Shown here: one piece after another, positions 56,533-64,000 of the stretch
Layout: every line of letters begins with the position of its first letter
How positions within the stretch are numbered: position 1 is the stretch's first letter
Source: Nonomuraea helvata
GTDB lineage: Bacteria > Actinomycetota > Actinomycetes > Streptosporangiales > Streptosporangiaceae
Assembly: GCF_039535785.1 (NCBI RefSeq)
Contig: NZ_BAAAXV010000009.1
Coordinates: forward strand, 2,976,001-3,040,000
Length of the DNA: 64,000 bases
Direction of reading: 5' to 3'
Notes under the pieces: model-generated
What the model saw: only the letters and a program-made list of their open reading frames with translations
Databases searched by the model: none
Told to the model about the DNA's origin: nothing
Position numbers and translations under genes: made by a program

Positions 56533-57726
56533 TCAGCCGGACAGCGACGCGCCGAAGTCGGCGCCCTTGGCGGGCTGGATCGGCTGGAGGGTGTCGGCGT
56601 TGCGCCCGGCCACCGAGACCTTCCCGTACGGCTGCGCATCCGGCTGCCCCACGAAGAGCTTGTTGCCGCTGAAGGCCACCGACCAGCCGAACAGCCCGTC
56701 GCCGGCAGGCAACCGCCTGTCCTCGGCGGCGTTCTTCCAGGAGACGACCCGGACGCCGCCCCCGTAGGGCGCCCCGATGGCCAGCCTGCCGTCCGCCGAG
56801 GCGGCCATCGAGAACCCGAAGGCCTGCTTGCCCTCCTGCGTCACCCTCCTCGCGGGTCTCCTGCCGGGGTCGAGCAGCTGCACGTACCCGGCCCCCGGCG
56901 AGCTCACCGCGTACCCGGAGCCCTCGGCGTACGCCACCGCGTAGCCGTACCGGTCGCCGGAGACGTCGGTCGGCGAGTCCAGCTTCAGCGTCGACAGCTT
57001 GGGCGCCAGCACGTCCTCGATGAAGACGACCGAGCCGGAGTCGATCTTTCCGGTCTCCACCTGGCGGCCCGCGCCGTCGTCGTTCTCGTACGGGACCCCG
57101 ACGACCAGCTCGTTCCCCGGCCCGAACGCCATGGACCAGCCGAACTGGTCGCCGACCTCGCCGTTGCCCCGCACGTCGTCGGACTCCTGGCTGATCCGGC
57201 TCAGTCGGCCCGCGCCCTTGCGTACGTAGACGGCGCCCGTGTCCGGCAGCTGGTTCTCGTCCTCGTACGGCGCGCTGATCGCCACCAGGTCGCCATGCGC
57301 GGCCAGCGACCAGCCGAAGTGCGCGAACCGCTGCGGCTGGGGCGCGGTCAGGCGCAGCGGCGGCGCGGCGCCGCCGCCGTAGACGACGTACGCGGCCCCG
57401 GCGTCCTCGGTGCCGTCCACGTCCGCGTACGGCGCGCCGATCACCAGGTCGGCGCAGGCGTCGGCGTTGACCTTGGCCAGCCGTACGGACCAGCCGAAGG
57501 CGTCGCCTCTGGCCAGATCCGGGACGGTGACGGGGACGACCTTGTCGCCGGAGAGCACGTTCACCGAGCCCTTCTGGTCGTCCGCGAACGGGTCACCCAC
57601 GGCCACGTCGTCCACGCCGTCGCCGTCGAAGTCGGCCGCTCCGGCGCAGGCCGCCGCCGTGGTCGTGGACATCAGGGGCGCTCCGGCGGTCAGCATGAGT
57701 GCGATCAACGCAGATCGGATCACCAT
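56533..57726 (-). CDS. Secreted FG-GAP (integrin-alpha-like) repeat protein
   Basis: A 397-residue secreted protein with a signal peptide (about 1-25, ending TTAAA) and about six FG-GAP repeats. Calcium-type loops include ADFDGDGVDDVAVG near the start; GDAFGWSVRL, HFGWSLAAHG, DQFGWSMAFG and GLFGWSVAFS are repeat cores. FG-GAP propellers bind proteins or carbohydrates outside the cell. Its ATG overlaps the kinase stop by one base, so the two are coupled, and the kinase may regulate or sense this protein's domain outside the cell, but this is inference. Confidence 0.88.
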   Translation of the reverse strand: MVIRSALIALMLTAGAPLMSTTTAAACAGAADFDGDGVDDVAVGDPFADDQKGSVNVLSGDKVVPVTVPDLARGDAFGWSVRLAKVNADACADLVIGAPYADVDGTEDAGAAYVVYGGGAAPPLRLTAPQPQRFAHFGWSLAAHGDLVAISAPYEDENQLPDTGAVYVRKGAGRLSRISQESDDVRGNGEVGDQFGWSMAFGPGNELVVGVPYENDDGAGRQVETGKIDSGSVVFIEDVLAPKLSTLKLDSPTDVSGDRYGYAVAYAEGSGYAVSSPGAGYVQLLDPGRRPARRVTQEGKQAFGFSMAASADGRLAIGAPYGGGVRVVSWKNAAEDRRLPAGDGLFGWSVAFSGNKLFVGQPDAQPYGKVSVAGRNADTLQPIQPAKGADFGASLSG

Positions 57727-59921
57727 CACAGCGCGACCTCGATCTGCTTGCCGTTCTCGAGCATGGTCGCCGTCATCTTCACGGGTGTGCGGTACATGGC
57801 CAGATCGAACACGAACGCGCTGTCCACGCGACCGCCCGGCAGGATGGCCGGGGGCAGCGTGACGGCGGCCGGGTCGTGCTCGCCGCCCCGGTCGTCGATC
57901 ATGGTGACGACGGGCTGGATCAGCTGCCTGCGCTCGCCGCCCGGGTTGATCATCGTCCAGCGGACCACGCAGAGCTGACCCTGGGTCGCTGTCTTGCCCT
58001 CGAACTCCTTCAGCCCGCACTCCGGCGCCGAGGCGACGATCGCGACGGGGTCGTCGAAGTTGGCGCCCAGCGCGAACCGGCGGCCCACGTCGTTGGGGCG
58101 CGCGGAGGCGGCCGCCTGGGAGGAGGGAGGTCCGGAGGTCGTGGTGATGACCGTGTTGCGGCCGGAGGTGACGATCAGGACGGCCACCGTCACGACGATG
58201 GCCAGCACGGCCGCCGCCCCGGCGATGAGCCACCTTGTGCCTTTCGTCCTTGAACCGCCAAGGGTGTCAGGCTCGTCGCCCAGCGGCACCGCCGTGGGGT
58301 CCTCTGCTGTACGTCCCTGACCCGGCAGCGCCGCCGTGTTGCCCTCTGCCGTACGGCCCTGGCCCGGCGGCAGGGCTGCCGTGGGGCCATCGCCCAGCCC
58401 AGCCGCTGTACCGCCTTGGCCCGGCAAGGTACCGCCCCGGACCGGCAGGGCACCACCTTGGCTCGGTAAGGTACCGGCTTGGCCTGGTAGGGCCGCCGTA
58501 CGGCCCTGGCCCGGTAAGGCCTCCGTACGGCGCTCGCCGGGCTGGGCCTCGGTGCCGGGGAGCCCGCCCTGCCGCAGCTGCGCCTCCTGGTCGCGCGACC
58601 GTGCCTGCTCCTTCTTCCTCGCCAGCGCCTCGGCCTGGGCCTGCTCCTTCTGCCGAGCCTGAGCCTCCCAGCGCGCGAACTCCTCCTTGGCCGCCTCCTC
58701 CTCCCTCCGGGCCAGCTCCTCGATCGAGGCCTGGCTCTGCTGAGGAGGCGGCGTGCCGGCCGTACCGGCTTGTCCGCCGAACGCGCCCGGCGGACCGGAC
58801 ACGCCGGGAGCACCTGGAACGCTGGAACCCGGAACGCTGGGACCCGGAACGCTGGGACCCGGAACGCCTGGAAGGCCCGCAGCTCCGACAGCTCCTGGAG
58901 CCCCTGGAACGCCCGCAGCTCCTGGAGTGCTGGGAGTGCCCGGGACGACGGAAGCCCGGCGGCCCGTGGCGTCGCTCGGAGGGGGTGTCGTGAACGTGGC
59001 CGTGATGTCCGGCTCGTCCACGACGTTCTGCGGCGGCTGCCAGTCGCTGAGCATCTCGGTCGCGACCAGGGTGGGCGGATCGGCGGCCCGCGCCGGCGTG
59101 CTCCCTCCCACCAGGGCGATCAGCAGATCCTGCGCCGTCGGCCGCACGGTGGGGTCCATCGAGGTGGCCCGCCGTACCAGCTCGTTGAGCGGCGCGGGCA
59201 GCGCGCCCAGCTCGGGCGGGTTGTTCAGTACGCGCGTGGCCAGCGTGATGGCGTCGCCACGGCCGAAGGGGTGCCGCCCGTTGCCCGCGTACGCGACCAG
59301 GCAGCCCCAGGCGAAGATGTCGGCCGCCGGGGTGACGAGCTCGCCGCGTACCTGCTCCGGGGCCCACCATCCAGGGCTGCCTAATAATTCACCGGAGAGC
59401 GTGAATCCGGTCTCCCGGTCGAGAGCCCTCGCGATGCCGAAGTCGATCACCCTGGGCCCCGACAGCGAGAGGATCACGTTCGCCGGTTTCAGGTCCCTGT
59501 GCACCAGCCCTGCCACGTGGATCGCCGCCAGCGCCGCGGCCACCCCCAGCGCGACGCCGTGCAGCGGCCCCGGCTCCAGAGCCCCGTATGTCGTGATCTG
59601 GTCGGAGAGCGGGGTGCCCGCGATGTACTCGGTCACCATGTACGGACGGCCGTCCCCGGTGTTGCCGTTGTCCAGCACCTGAGCCGTGCAGAACGACGCC
59701 ACCCGGCGAGCGTTCTCGACCTCGGCATGGAACCTGGCCGCGAACCCCTCCTGGTTGGCGAACTCCGCCTTGACGACCTTGAGCGCGACAAATCGCCCCG
59801 TCGGCGCCCGTGCGAGGAACACGGTCCCCATGCCGCCCTCGCCGAGCCGGCCCAGCAGCCGGTACGGCCCGATTTCCCGCAAGTCCGTCGGGCGGAGCGG
59901 CGCGGCGCCCGTTGGCTCCAT
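57726..59921 (-). CDS. Membrane Ser/Thr protein kinase with a repeat-rich linker
   Basis: A 731-residue Hanks-type kinase. The kinase domain (about 18-270) has GEGGMGTVFLA (P-loop), Lys48, HRDLKPAN (141-148) and DFG (160-162), so it is probably active. Then comes a low-complexity Pro/Gly/Ala linker (about 320-395), a charged predicted coiled coil (about 398-448), a Gln/Gly-rich repeat with GQGRTAALPGQ-like units (about 450-550), one transmembrane helix (WLIAGAAAVLAIVVTVAVLIV, 564-584) and a DUF4352-like extracellular domain (about 612-731). ATG 59921 has AGGAAGGG upstream; an earlier ATG at 59978 is weaker. It is divergent from rsmA. Confidence 0.92.
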   Translation of the reverse strand: MEPTGAAPLRPTDLREIGPYRLLGRLGEGGMGTVFLARAPTGRFVALKVVKAEFANQEGFAARFHAEVENARRVASFCTAQVLDNGNTGDGRPYMVTEYIAGTPLSDQITTYGALEPGPLHGVALGVAAALAAIHVAGLVHRDLKPANVILSLSGPRVIDFGIARALDRETGFTLSGELLGSPGWWAPEQVRGELVTPAADIFAWGCLVAYAGNGRHPFGRGDAITLATRVLNNPPELGALPAPLNELVRRATSMDPTVRPTAQDLLIALVGGSTPARAADPPTLVATEMLSDWQPPQNVVDEPDITATFTTPPPSDATGRRASVVPGTPSTPGAAGVPGAPGAVGAAGLPGVPGPSVPGPSVPGSSVPGAPGVSGPPGAFGGQAGTAGTPPPQQSQASIEELARREEEAAKEEFARWEAQARQKEQAQAEALARKKEQARSRDQEAQLRQGGLPGTEAQPGERRTEALPGQGRTAALPGQAGTLPSQGGALPVRGGTLPGQGGTAAGLGDGPTAALPPGQGRTAEGNTAALPGQGRTAEDPTAVPLGDEPDTLGGSRTKGTRWLIAGAAAVLAIVVTVAVLIVTSGRNTVITTTSGPPSSQAAASARPNDVGRRFALGANFDDPVAIVASAPECGLKEFEGKTATQGQLCVVRWTMINPGGERRQLIQPVVTMIDDRGGEHDPAAVTLPPAILPGGRVDSAFVFDLAMYRTPVKMTATMLENGKQIEVAL

Positions 59922-60009
59922 GAGGGACGTCCCTTCCTGTTCCACGCCATCCTCTCCTTTGGTCTCCCCAAGCGCCATTGCTGGTTCTTCGATGCGAGAG
60001 ACTGATTGG

Positions 60010-60852
60010 ATGATGAGGCTGTTGGGCCCAGCGGAAATACGTATTTTGGCGGACAAGCTAGATCTTCGTCCGACAAAAAAGCTTGGCCAGAACTTCGTGA
60101 TCGACGCAGGGACCGTCCGGCGCATCGTCCGCGTCGCCGATCTGTCGGAGAACGACGTGGTCATCGAGGTCGGGCCGGGGCTCGGCTCGCTCACGCTCGC
60201 GCTCCTGCCGTCGGCCGCGCACGTGGTGGCCGTCGAGATCGACCCGGTGCTCGCCCGCCAGCTCCCCATCACCGTCGCCGAGCGCGGGGGGTCCGAAAAG
60301 CTCACGGTCGTGAACGCGGACGCCATGAGGATCACCCCCGACGACCTGTCCGGCTGCACCCCCACGGCCCTGGTCGCCAACCTCCCCTACAACGTGGCCG
60401 TCCCGGTGGTGCTCCACCTCCTGCAGACCCTGCCGTCCCTGCGCAAGGGTCTGGTCATGGTCCAGTCGGAGGTGGCCGACCGCCTCGCCGCCGGCCCCGG
60501 TTCCAAGGTGTACGGGGTGCCGTCGGTCAAGGCCGCCTGGTATGCAGACGTCCGCCGCGCGGGTCCGGTTGGCCGTACCGTCTTCTGGCCCGTCCCCAAC
60601 GTCGATTCCGGCCTCGTCTCATTGGTACGGCGAGAGCCGCCGGCCACGAAGGCGTCGCGCGAGGAGGTGTTCGCGGTGGTGGACGCCGCCTTCGCGCAAC
60701 GCAGGAAGACCCTGCGAGCGGCCCTTTCCTCGTGGGCGGGCAGCGCGGCCCAGGCAGAGGAGGCGCTCCGCGCGGCCGGCGTGGACCCGTCCGCCCGGGG
60801 CGAGCAACTGGACGTCCACGCCTTCGCCCGCATCGCCGAATCCCGACTGTAA
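60010..60852 (+). CDS. rsmA: 16S rRNA dimethyladenosine transferase RsmA (KsgA)
   Basis: A 280-residue SAM-dependent enzyme that dimethylates A1518 and A1519 of 16S rRNA. KKLGQNFVIDAGTVRRI is the entry segment, VVIEVGPGLGSLTLALL the SAM loop (GxGxG), VNADAMRI and LVANLPYNVAVPVV the catalytic NLPY motif. Start may be ATG 60010 or 60013. It is divergent from the kinase gene and normally part of the ispE cluster, but here an NlpC/P60 gene and an arginase-family gene lie between. Confidence 0.95.
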   Translation: MMRLLGPAEIRILADKLDLRPTKKLGQNFVIDAGTVRRIVRVADLSENDVVIEVGPGLGSLTLALLPSAAHVVAVEIDPVLARQLPITVAERGGSEKLTVVNADAMRITPDDLSGCTPTALVANLPYNVAVPVVLHLLQTLPSLRKGLVMVQSEVADRLAAGPGSKVYGVPSVKAAWYADVRRAGPVGRTVFWPVPNVDSGLVSLVRREPPATKASREEVFAVVDAAFAQRRKTLRAALSSWAGSAAQAEEALRAAGVDPSARGEQLDVHAFARIAESRL

Positions 60853-61017
60853 CCGCCAGGGCGGAGGGCACCGGCTCGGCGATCCCGGCCTGGGCCCAGA
60901 GGATTTCCACAACCTGTCGCGCCCTCCCTCCCGCCATCCACAGAACCGCGTTCGGCCTCAAGCCGCCACACCCCGCCGCGTGATCCTGGCCTCCCGTCCC
61001 CCCAACAGGAGGCCAAC

Positions 61018-61692
61018 ATGATCAAGCTACGGCCGGCCATCGCCGGCGCGCTCTTCGCAGCCCTCGCCATCTCCCCCGACCCGGCTCGAGCAGCCTCCCT
61101 CACTCCGCGTCCCTGCGGCCGAGCGGACGTCTGCCGTCCCTGCGGCCGAGCGGACGTCTGCCGTCCCTGCGGCCGAGCGGACCTCTGCACCCGACAACCC
61201 TGGAGGCCGTCGGCGTCCCCGAAGCAGGCGGGGCGCTGCTGCGATCGGCGCCCCCACCCGCGCCCAGCAGTAGGCAGACGCACCCGCGGTGAGATCGCCG
61301 CCGCCGCGGCTCTCGCCCAGCGGGGCGTGCCCTTCTCGTGGGGCGGAGGTTCGGCGAGCGGTCCCACCATCGGCATAGGCAGGGGAGCCGGAACGCGAGG
61401 CTTCGACTGCAGCGGCCTGACCCTCTACGCCTGGGCTCGGGCGGGCGTGGCCCTCGGCCATTACACGGGCACGCAGTTCCGCCAGGGCCGCCGCGTTCCG
61501 CTCAGGGCGCGCCGCACGGGCGACCTGCTCTTCTTCGGCGGCGGCACGGGCGACCCGACCCACGTGGCCCTCTATCTAGGAGGCGGGTTGATGATCCACG
61601 CGCCCAAGACAGGCGACGTGGTGAAGACGACGGACTTCCTCGGCTCCCCTTATTACCGAGCCGTCTTCCGCGGCATGACCCGTCCCGGCTGA
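61018..61692 (+). CDS. Secreted NlpC/P60 hydrolase with a triplicated Cys-rich repeat
   Basis: A 224-residue secreted cysteine peptidase. A signal peptide (about 1-25, ending ARA) precedes a 9-residue repeat RPCGRADVC in three copies (31-57), then a Cys-containing linker, and an NlpC/P60 domain with C131 (GFDCSGLTLYAWA), H182 (PTHVALYLGGG) and H194 (MIHAPKTG), the catalytic triad of peptidoglycan endopeptidases. The repeat is an exact DNA duplication (see 61108-61188). ATG 61018 has GGAGG upstream. The three repeats add six Cys, plus two at 73-74, unusual outside metal- or disulphide-rich domains. It converges with the arginase-like gene, 5 bp apart. Confidence 0.9.
   Translation: MIKLRPAIAGALFAALAISPDPARAASLTPRPCGRADVCRPCGRADVCRPCGRADLCTRQPWRPSASPKQAGRCCDRRPHPRPAVGRRTRGEIAAAAALAQRGVPFSWGGGSASGPTIGIGRGAGTRGFDCSGLTLYAWARAGVALGHYTGTQFRQGRRVPLRARRTGDLLFFGGGTGDPTHVALYLGGGLMIHAPKTGDVVKTTDFLGSPYYRAVFRGMTRPG
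61108..61188 (+). repeat. Three tandem 27-bp repeats inside the NlpC/P60 gene
   Basis: Units at 61108-61134, 61135-61161 and 61162-61188 are identical except for one base in the third (GGACCTCTGC in place of GGACGTCTGC, Val to Leu). The length is a multiple of three, so the protein gains nine residues per unit. Confidence 0.95.
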
Positions 61693-61697
61693 GCCGT

Positions 61698-62489
61698 TCA
61701 GCGCCGCGCGCAGACCTCCACCAGCCCCTCGACCAGCCCGGAAAGCGTCGCCTGGTCCTCCTCCCTGGAGGGCTCGTACTCCATGAGCCCGAGTCCCACG
61801 ACCTCGAACCGTTCAGCCACGGCGGAGACCAGGGAGAGCAGCCCCTCGGGACGCAGTCCGCCAGGTGCGGGGCTCCCCACACTCGCGAAGATCTCCGGAT
61901 CGAGCACATCGAAGTCGATGTGCACGTAGACGGCGGCCTCGCCATGGATCTCCGCGATCGCCTCGGCAAGGGCCGCACCGGAATCCGCCACGGTCAGCCG
62001 GCGGATCCCACGGTCCTCGACGAACGCCAGCTCGGCAGGATCAAGATCGCGCACCCCCGCCAGCACGATCTGGCCCGGATCCAGCCGGTCGCCCGGCGCC
62101 AGCCCCGCGGGCCCGTCCCCGGTGAGCGCCCGCAGCACCATCCCATGAAAGGCCCCAGAAGGTGAGGAGTCCGGCGTGTTCAGGTCCCCATGCGCGTCGA
62201 ACCACACGACAACCAGCCGATCCCCGTACCTTTTCCTGGCCGCCGCCACCGGCTCCAGCTCGACCCCGCAATCCCCGCCGGCCGTCACCATGAGCCCATC
62301 GGCGGCCTGTGCGACGGCCTCACGCACCCTGGAGGCGGTGAGGACCAGATCGTCATCGACCTCCACCCGCACGCGGCGGTCGGCGTTCACCATGTCGGCC
62401 AGCAACCGCGCCCCTTCGCGCAACCGCTCCGCCGTACGCGCCCCCGACCCTCGCCACTGTGGCACCTCGACAACCGTCACCTCGGACAA
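61698..62489 (-). CDS. Arginase/agmatinase-family (ureohydrolase) protein
   Basis: A 263-residue protein of the arginase fold. The metal-ligand motifs are present: VTAGGDCGVELEPV (the GGDHS position reads GGDCG), VVWFDAHGDLNT (DAHxD) and YVHIDFDVLDPEIF (DxDxxDP). The first motif has Cys where His binds Mn in most members, so the metal site may be altered. It may hydrolyse guanidino compounds or act as formiminoglutamase-like enzyme. TTG 62489 is preferred, as AGGAGGG lies just upstream; TTG 62510 would put this inside the gene. It is convergent with the NlpC gene. Confidence 0.85.
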   Translation of the reverse strand: MSEVTVVEVPQWRGSGARTAERLREGARLLADMVNADRRVRVEVDDDLVLTASRVREAVAQAADGLMVTAGGDCGVELEPVAAARKRYGDRLVVVWFDAHGDLNTPDSSPSGAFHGMVLRALTGDGPAGLAPGDRLDPGQIVLAGVRDLDPAELAFVEDRGIRRLTVADSGAALAEAIAEIHGEAAVYVHIDFDVLDPEIFASVGSPAPGGLRPEGLLSLVSAVAERFEVVGLGLMEYEPSREEDQATLSGLVEGLVEVCARR

Positions 62490-62810
62490 CGCGCCCTCCT
62501 CAACCCTCAACGCGAGCTACCACTCCAGGATGGCGAGCCCACGGCCACACCGTCCAACCACGCTCGCCATGCGTCCGCCTGGCGAGTGGGCGCACCCGGC
62601 CATGGGGGGAGCGAGCGGACATTTCTCAATGAGCCGTATCACTCTGCGTTAGCCATGACGTTCGTGGGCAAAGGCGCGTTAACTTGACTCTGCGTGCTGC
62701 TGACCCGGCCTTTCGGAGGCCATATTGTGAGAACCGCATGTCAGGGCCGCGTGTGTCGATAACATCGAGTGTCCTTGGCCCCGGCAAGTGATGAGAGTGG
62801 CAGCAGATCG
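62490..62810. other. Intergenic region before ispE
   Basis: No gene was found in this 321-bp gap between the arginase-like gene and ispE. A TTGACT at 62694 is -35-like but lacks a suitable -10. GGCCT-TTCGG-AGGCC at about 62706-62720 forms a small hairpin. The ispE promoter is presumably here. Confidence 0.4.
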
Positions 62811-63713
62811 ATGAGTTCGGTGACCGTACGTGTGCCTGCGAAGGTCAACGTACAGCTTTCTGTCGGCCCGCTCAGGGAAGATGGCTACCACGACCTGGTG
62901 AACGTCTTCCACGCGGTATCGATCTTCGACGAGGTGGTGGCGAAGGAGTCCGAGTCGATCACCGTGGTGGTGAACGGCAAGTGGTCCGACCAGGTGCCGA
63001 CCGATGACAGCAACCTGGCGATCCGGGCCGCCCGGGCGCTCGCCAAGCACGCGGGCCGCACCTACGGGGCCGACCTGATCATTCAGAAGGACATTCCCGT
63101 GGCGGGCGGCATGGCAGGCGGCAGTGCGGACGCCGCCGGGGCGCTGGTGGCCTGCAACGAGCTGTGGGGGCTGGGGCTGCCGTTCGAGGACCTCATGGAG
63201 ATCGCGGGCGATCTCGGCAGCGACGTGCCGTTCTCCCTGCTCGGCGGCACGGCGGTCGGCACCGGCCGAGGCGAGCAGCTGAGCGAGCTGCCCACCGGGG
63301 GCACGTTCCACTGGGTGTTCGCGCTGGCGGACGGCGGTCTCTCCACGGCCAGCGTGTACGCCGAGTGCGACCGCCTCAGAGCGGCCTCGGGCGCCGAGGT
63401 CCCCTGGCCCCAGCTGGACGACTCCCTGATGGAGGCGCTGGGCACGGGTGACGCGTACTCACTTGGCGCCCACCTGAGCAACGACCTCCAGCCGGCCGCG
63501 CTCAGCCTGAGGCCAGAGCTCGGGCCCACCTTGGAGGCGGGACGCCAGCACGGGGCCCTGGGCGCGATCGTCTCGGGGTCAGGCCCGACGTGCGCCTTCC
63601 TGGCCATCGACGCACTGCACGCCCGCGACCTGGCCCACAGCCTGACCAGCACAGGAGCCGCCCACACCGCCGTCGCCGCCCACGGCCCGGTCCAGGGCGC
63701 CACCCTGGCCTGA
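62811..63713 (+). CDS. ispE: 4-diphosphocytidyl-2-C-methyl-D-erythritol kinase
   Basis: A 300-residue GHMP kinase of the MEP pathway, phosphorylating CDP-methylerythritol on the way to isoprenoid precursors. VRVPAKVNVQLSVGPLREDGYHDL is the start (PAKxN and DGYHxL), PVAGGMAGGSADAAGALVA the ATP loop, and AIVSGSGPTCAFL the third GHMP motif. ATG 62811 is chosen at the conserved beginning, since the upstream 14 codons are not conserved-looking. It ends the conserved metG-rsmA-ispE block. Confidence 0.93.
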   Translation: MSSVTVRVPAKVNVQLSVGPLREDGYHDLVNVFHAVSIFDEVVAKESESITVVVNGKWSDQVPTDDSNLAIRAARALAKHAGRTYGADLIIQKDIPVAGGMAGGSADAAGALVACNELWGLGLPFEDLMEIAGDLGSDVPFSLLGGTAVGTGRGEQLSELPTGGTFHWVFALADGGLSTASVYAECDRLRAASGAEVPWPQLDDSLMEALGTGDAYSLGAHLSNDLQPAALSLRPELGPTLEAGRQHGALGAIVSGSGPTCAFLAIDALHARDLAHSLTSTGAAHTAVAAHGPVQGATLA

Positions 63714-64000
63714 CCGCGCCACCCTGGCGGACCACGGCACTTTGGCCTGACCGCGCCACCCGACCGCGCCACGCGGCCAGGCACCCGCGCTCCGGTGCAG
63801 CGCGCTCCGGTTCCTCCGCATTTGGCGCAATCCGACTCCGGCATCATCGGGCCTGTCATCTCGGGCCCGGTGCCGCCGTCCCCGCTGTGCCGCCGTCCCC
63901 GCGGCATCCACGTCCGGAGCGCCGCCGTCCTCAGCGCCCCGTCCTCAGCGCCCTGTGCACCGGGCCCCGTGCACAGGGCCCCATGCACAGGGCCGCCGTC
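63714..64000. repeat. Low-complexity GC-rich end with short repeats
   Basis: After ispE the sequence contains close repeats such as GGCCTGACCGCGCCACCC (near 63709 and 63742) and CACAGGGCC near the end, together with GCCGCCGTCC runs. No convincing gene is seen, although minus-strand frames are open. It is probably non-coding spacer or the edge of a repeat-rich gene continuing beyond the window. Confidence 0.5.

Noticed and set aside
57727..58233. N-terminal extension of the FG-GAP protein
   Set aside because: It is a shadow of the kinase gene; a signal peptide begins at ATG 57726.
60853..61017. c-di-AMP (ydaO-type) riboswitch before the NlpC/P60 gene
   Set aside because: I looked for its conserved segments and did not find them in this 165-bp leader.
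63083..63988. Minus-strand frame over ispE
   Set aside because: It is an open antisense frame, common in GC-rich genes; ispE has all GHMP motifs on the plus strand.
1..64000. tRNA, rRNA or CRISPR loci
   Set aside because: No cloverleaf, rRNA-like segment or regularly spaced repeat array was seen.

Overview
The window is 64 kb of GC-rich actinomycete chromosome. Almost every gene shows strongly GC-biased third positions, GTG and occasional TTG starts are common, and the gene set is typical of filamentous Actinobacteria: several ECF sigma factors, actinobacterial protein O-mannosyltransferases, an Rpf/DUF348 protein, a mycosin-like protease, a Ser/Thr kinase with a transmembrane segment, and a mycothiol-type DinB/MDMPI protein. 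The gene mix and the rsmI-metG-tatD-rpf-rsmA-ispE order suggest Streptosporangiales (a Nonomuraea-like organism), but that placement is inference. No rRNA, tRNA or CRISPR array was seen.

Positions 1-45,600 are accessory, chromosome-arm-like DNA: small transcription units, mostly a regulator divergent from an enzyme or transporter. Examples are TetR with a RibD-like reductase (4.8-6.0 kb), MarR with an NmrA-like reductase (7.9-9.3 kb), TetR with an MFS permease (33.8-35.9 kb), TetR with a PIG-L deacetylase (40.2-41.7 kb) and MerR with an MBL hydrolase (43.2-44.4 kb). Many have a clear palindromic operator between them. Two ECF modules carry diagnostic partners: an ECF41-type factor with an epimerase and SDR (13.1-15.9 kb) and an ECF42-type factor with a YCII/DGPF protein (38.5-40.2 kb). 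A third ECF factor is coupled to a membrane protein (21.8-23.3 kb). A secreted two-domain pectate lyase (24.7-26.3 kb) sits behind a perfect LacI-type palindrome. A membrane protein and a mycosin-like protease are coupled (19.6-21.8 kb).

This half also holds many broken genes: an ECF factor without region 4 (0.7-1.1 kb), a shortened GNAT gene (6.7-7.1 kb), the C-terminal half of an SDR (19.1-19.5 kb), a TnpB fragment joined in frame to the end of an FAD monooxygenase (31.3-32.4 kb), and the last part of an MFS exporter (41.7-42.0 kb).

Positions 45,700-63,700 are core-like. Two paralogous protein O-mannosyltransferases flank rsmI. A GT-C membrane glycosyltransferase and a GT2 glycosyltransferase follow, divergently arranged, then metG, tatD, an rpf-like gene, a Ser/Thr kinase with an FG-GAP repeat secreted protein on the opposite strand, rsmA, an NlpC/P60 protein, an arginase-family protein and ispE. 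This block combines translation quality (metG, rsmI, rsmA), isoprenoid precursor synthesis (ispE) and cell-envelope glycosylation or remodelling. Its oddities are a one-base frameshift in metG at an A6 run, an Rpf domain that has lost its catalytic Glu, and a three-fold Cys-rich 9-residue repeat in the NlpC/P60 protein. I did not find one wholly new multi-gene system. The strongest leads are the TnpB-oxidoreductase chimera, the divergent ECF41 promoters, the pseudo-metallopeptidase, the catalytically altered Rpf and the folded intergenic RNA-like element at about 42.1 kb.
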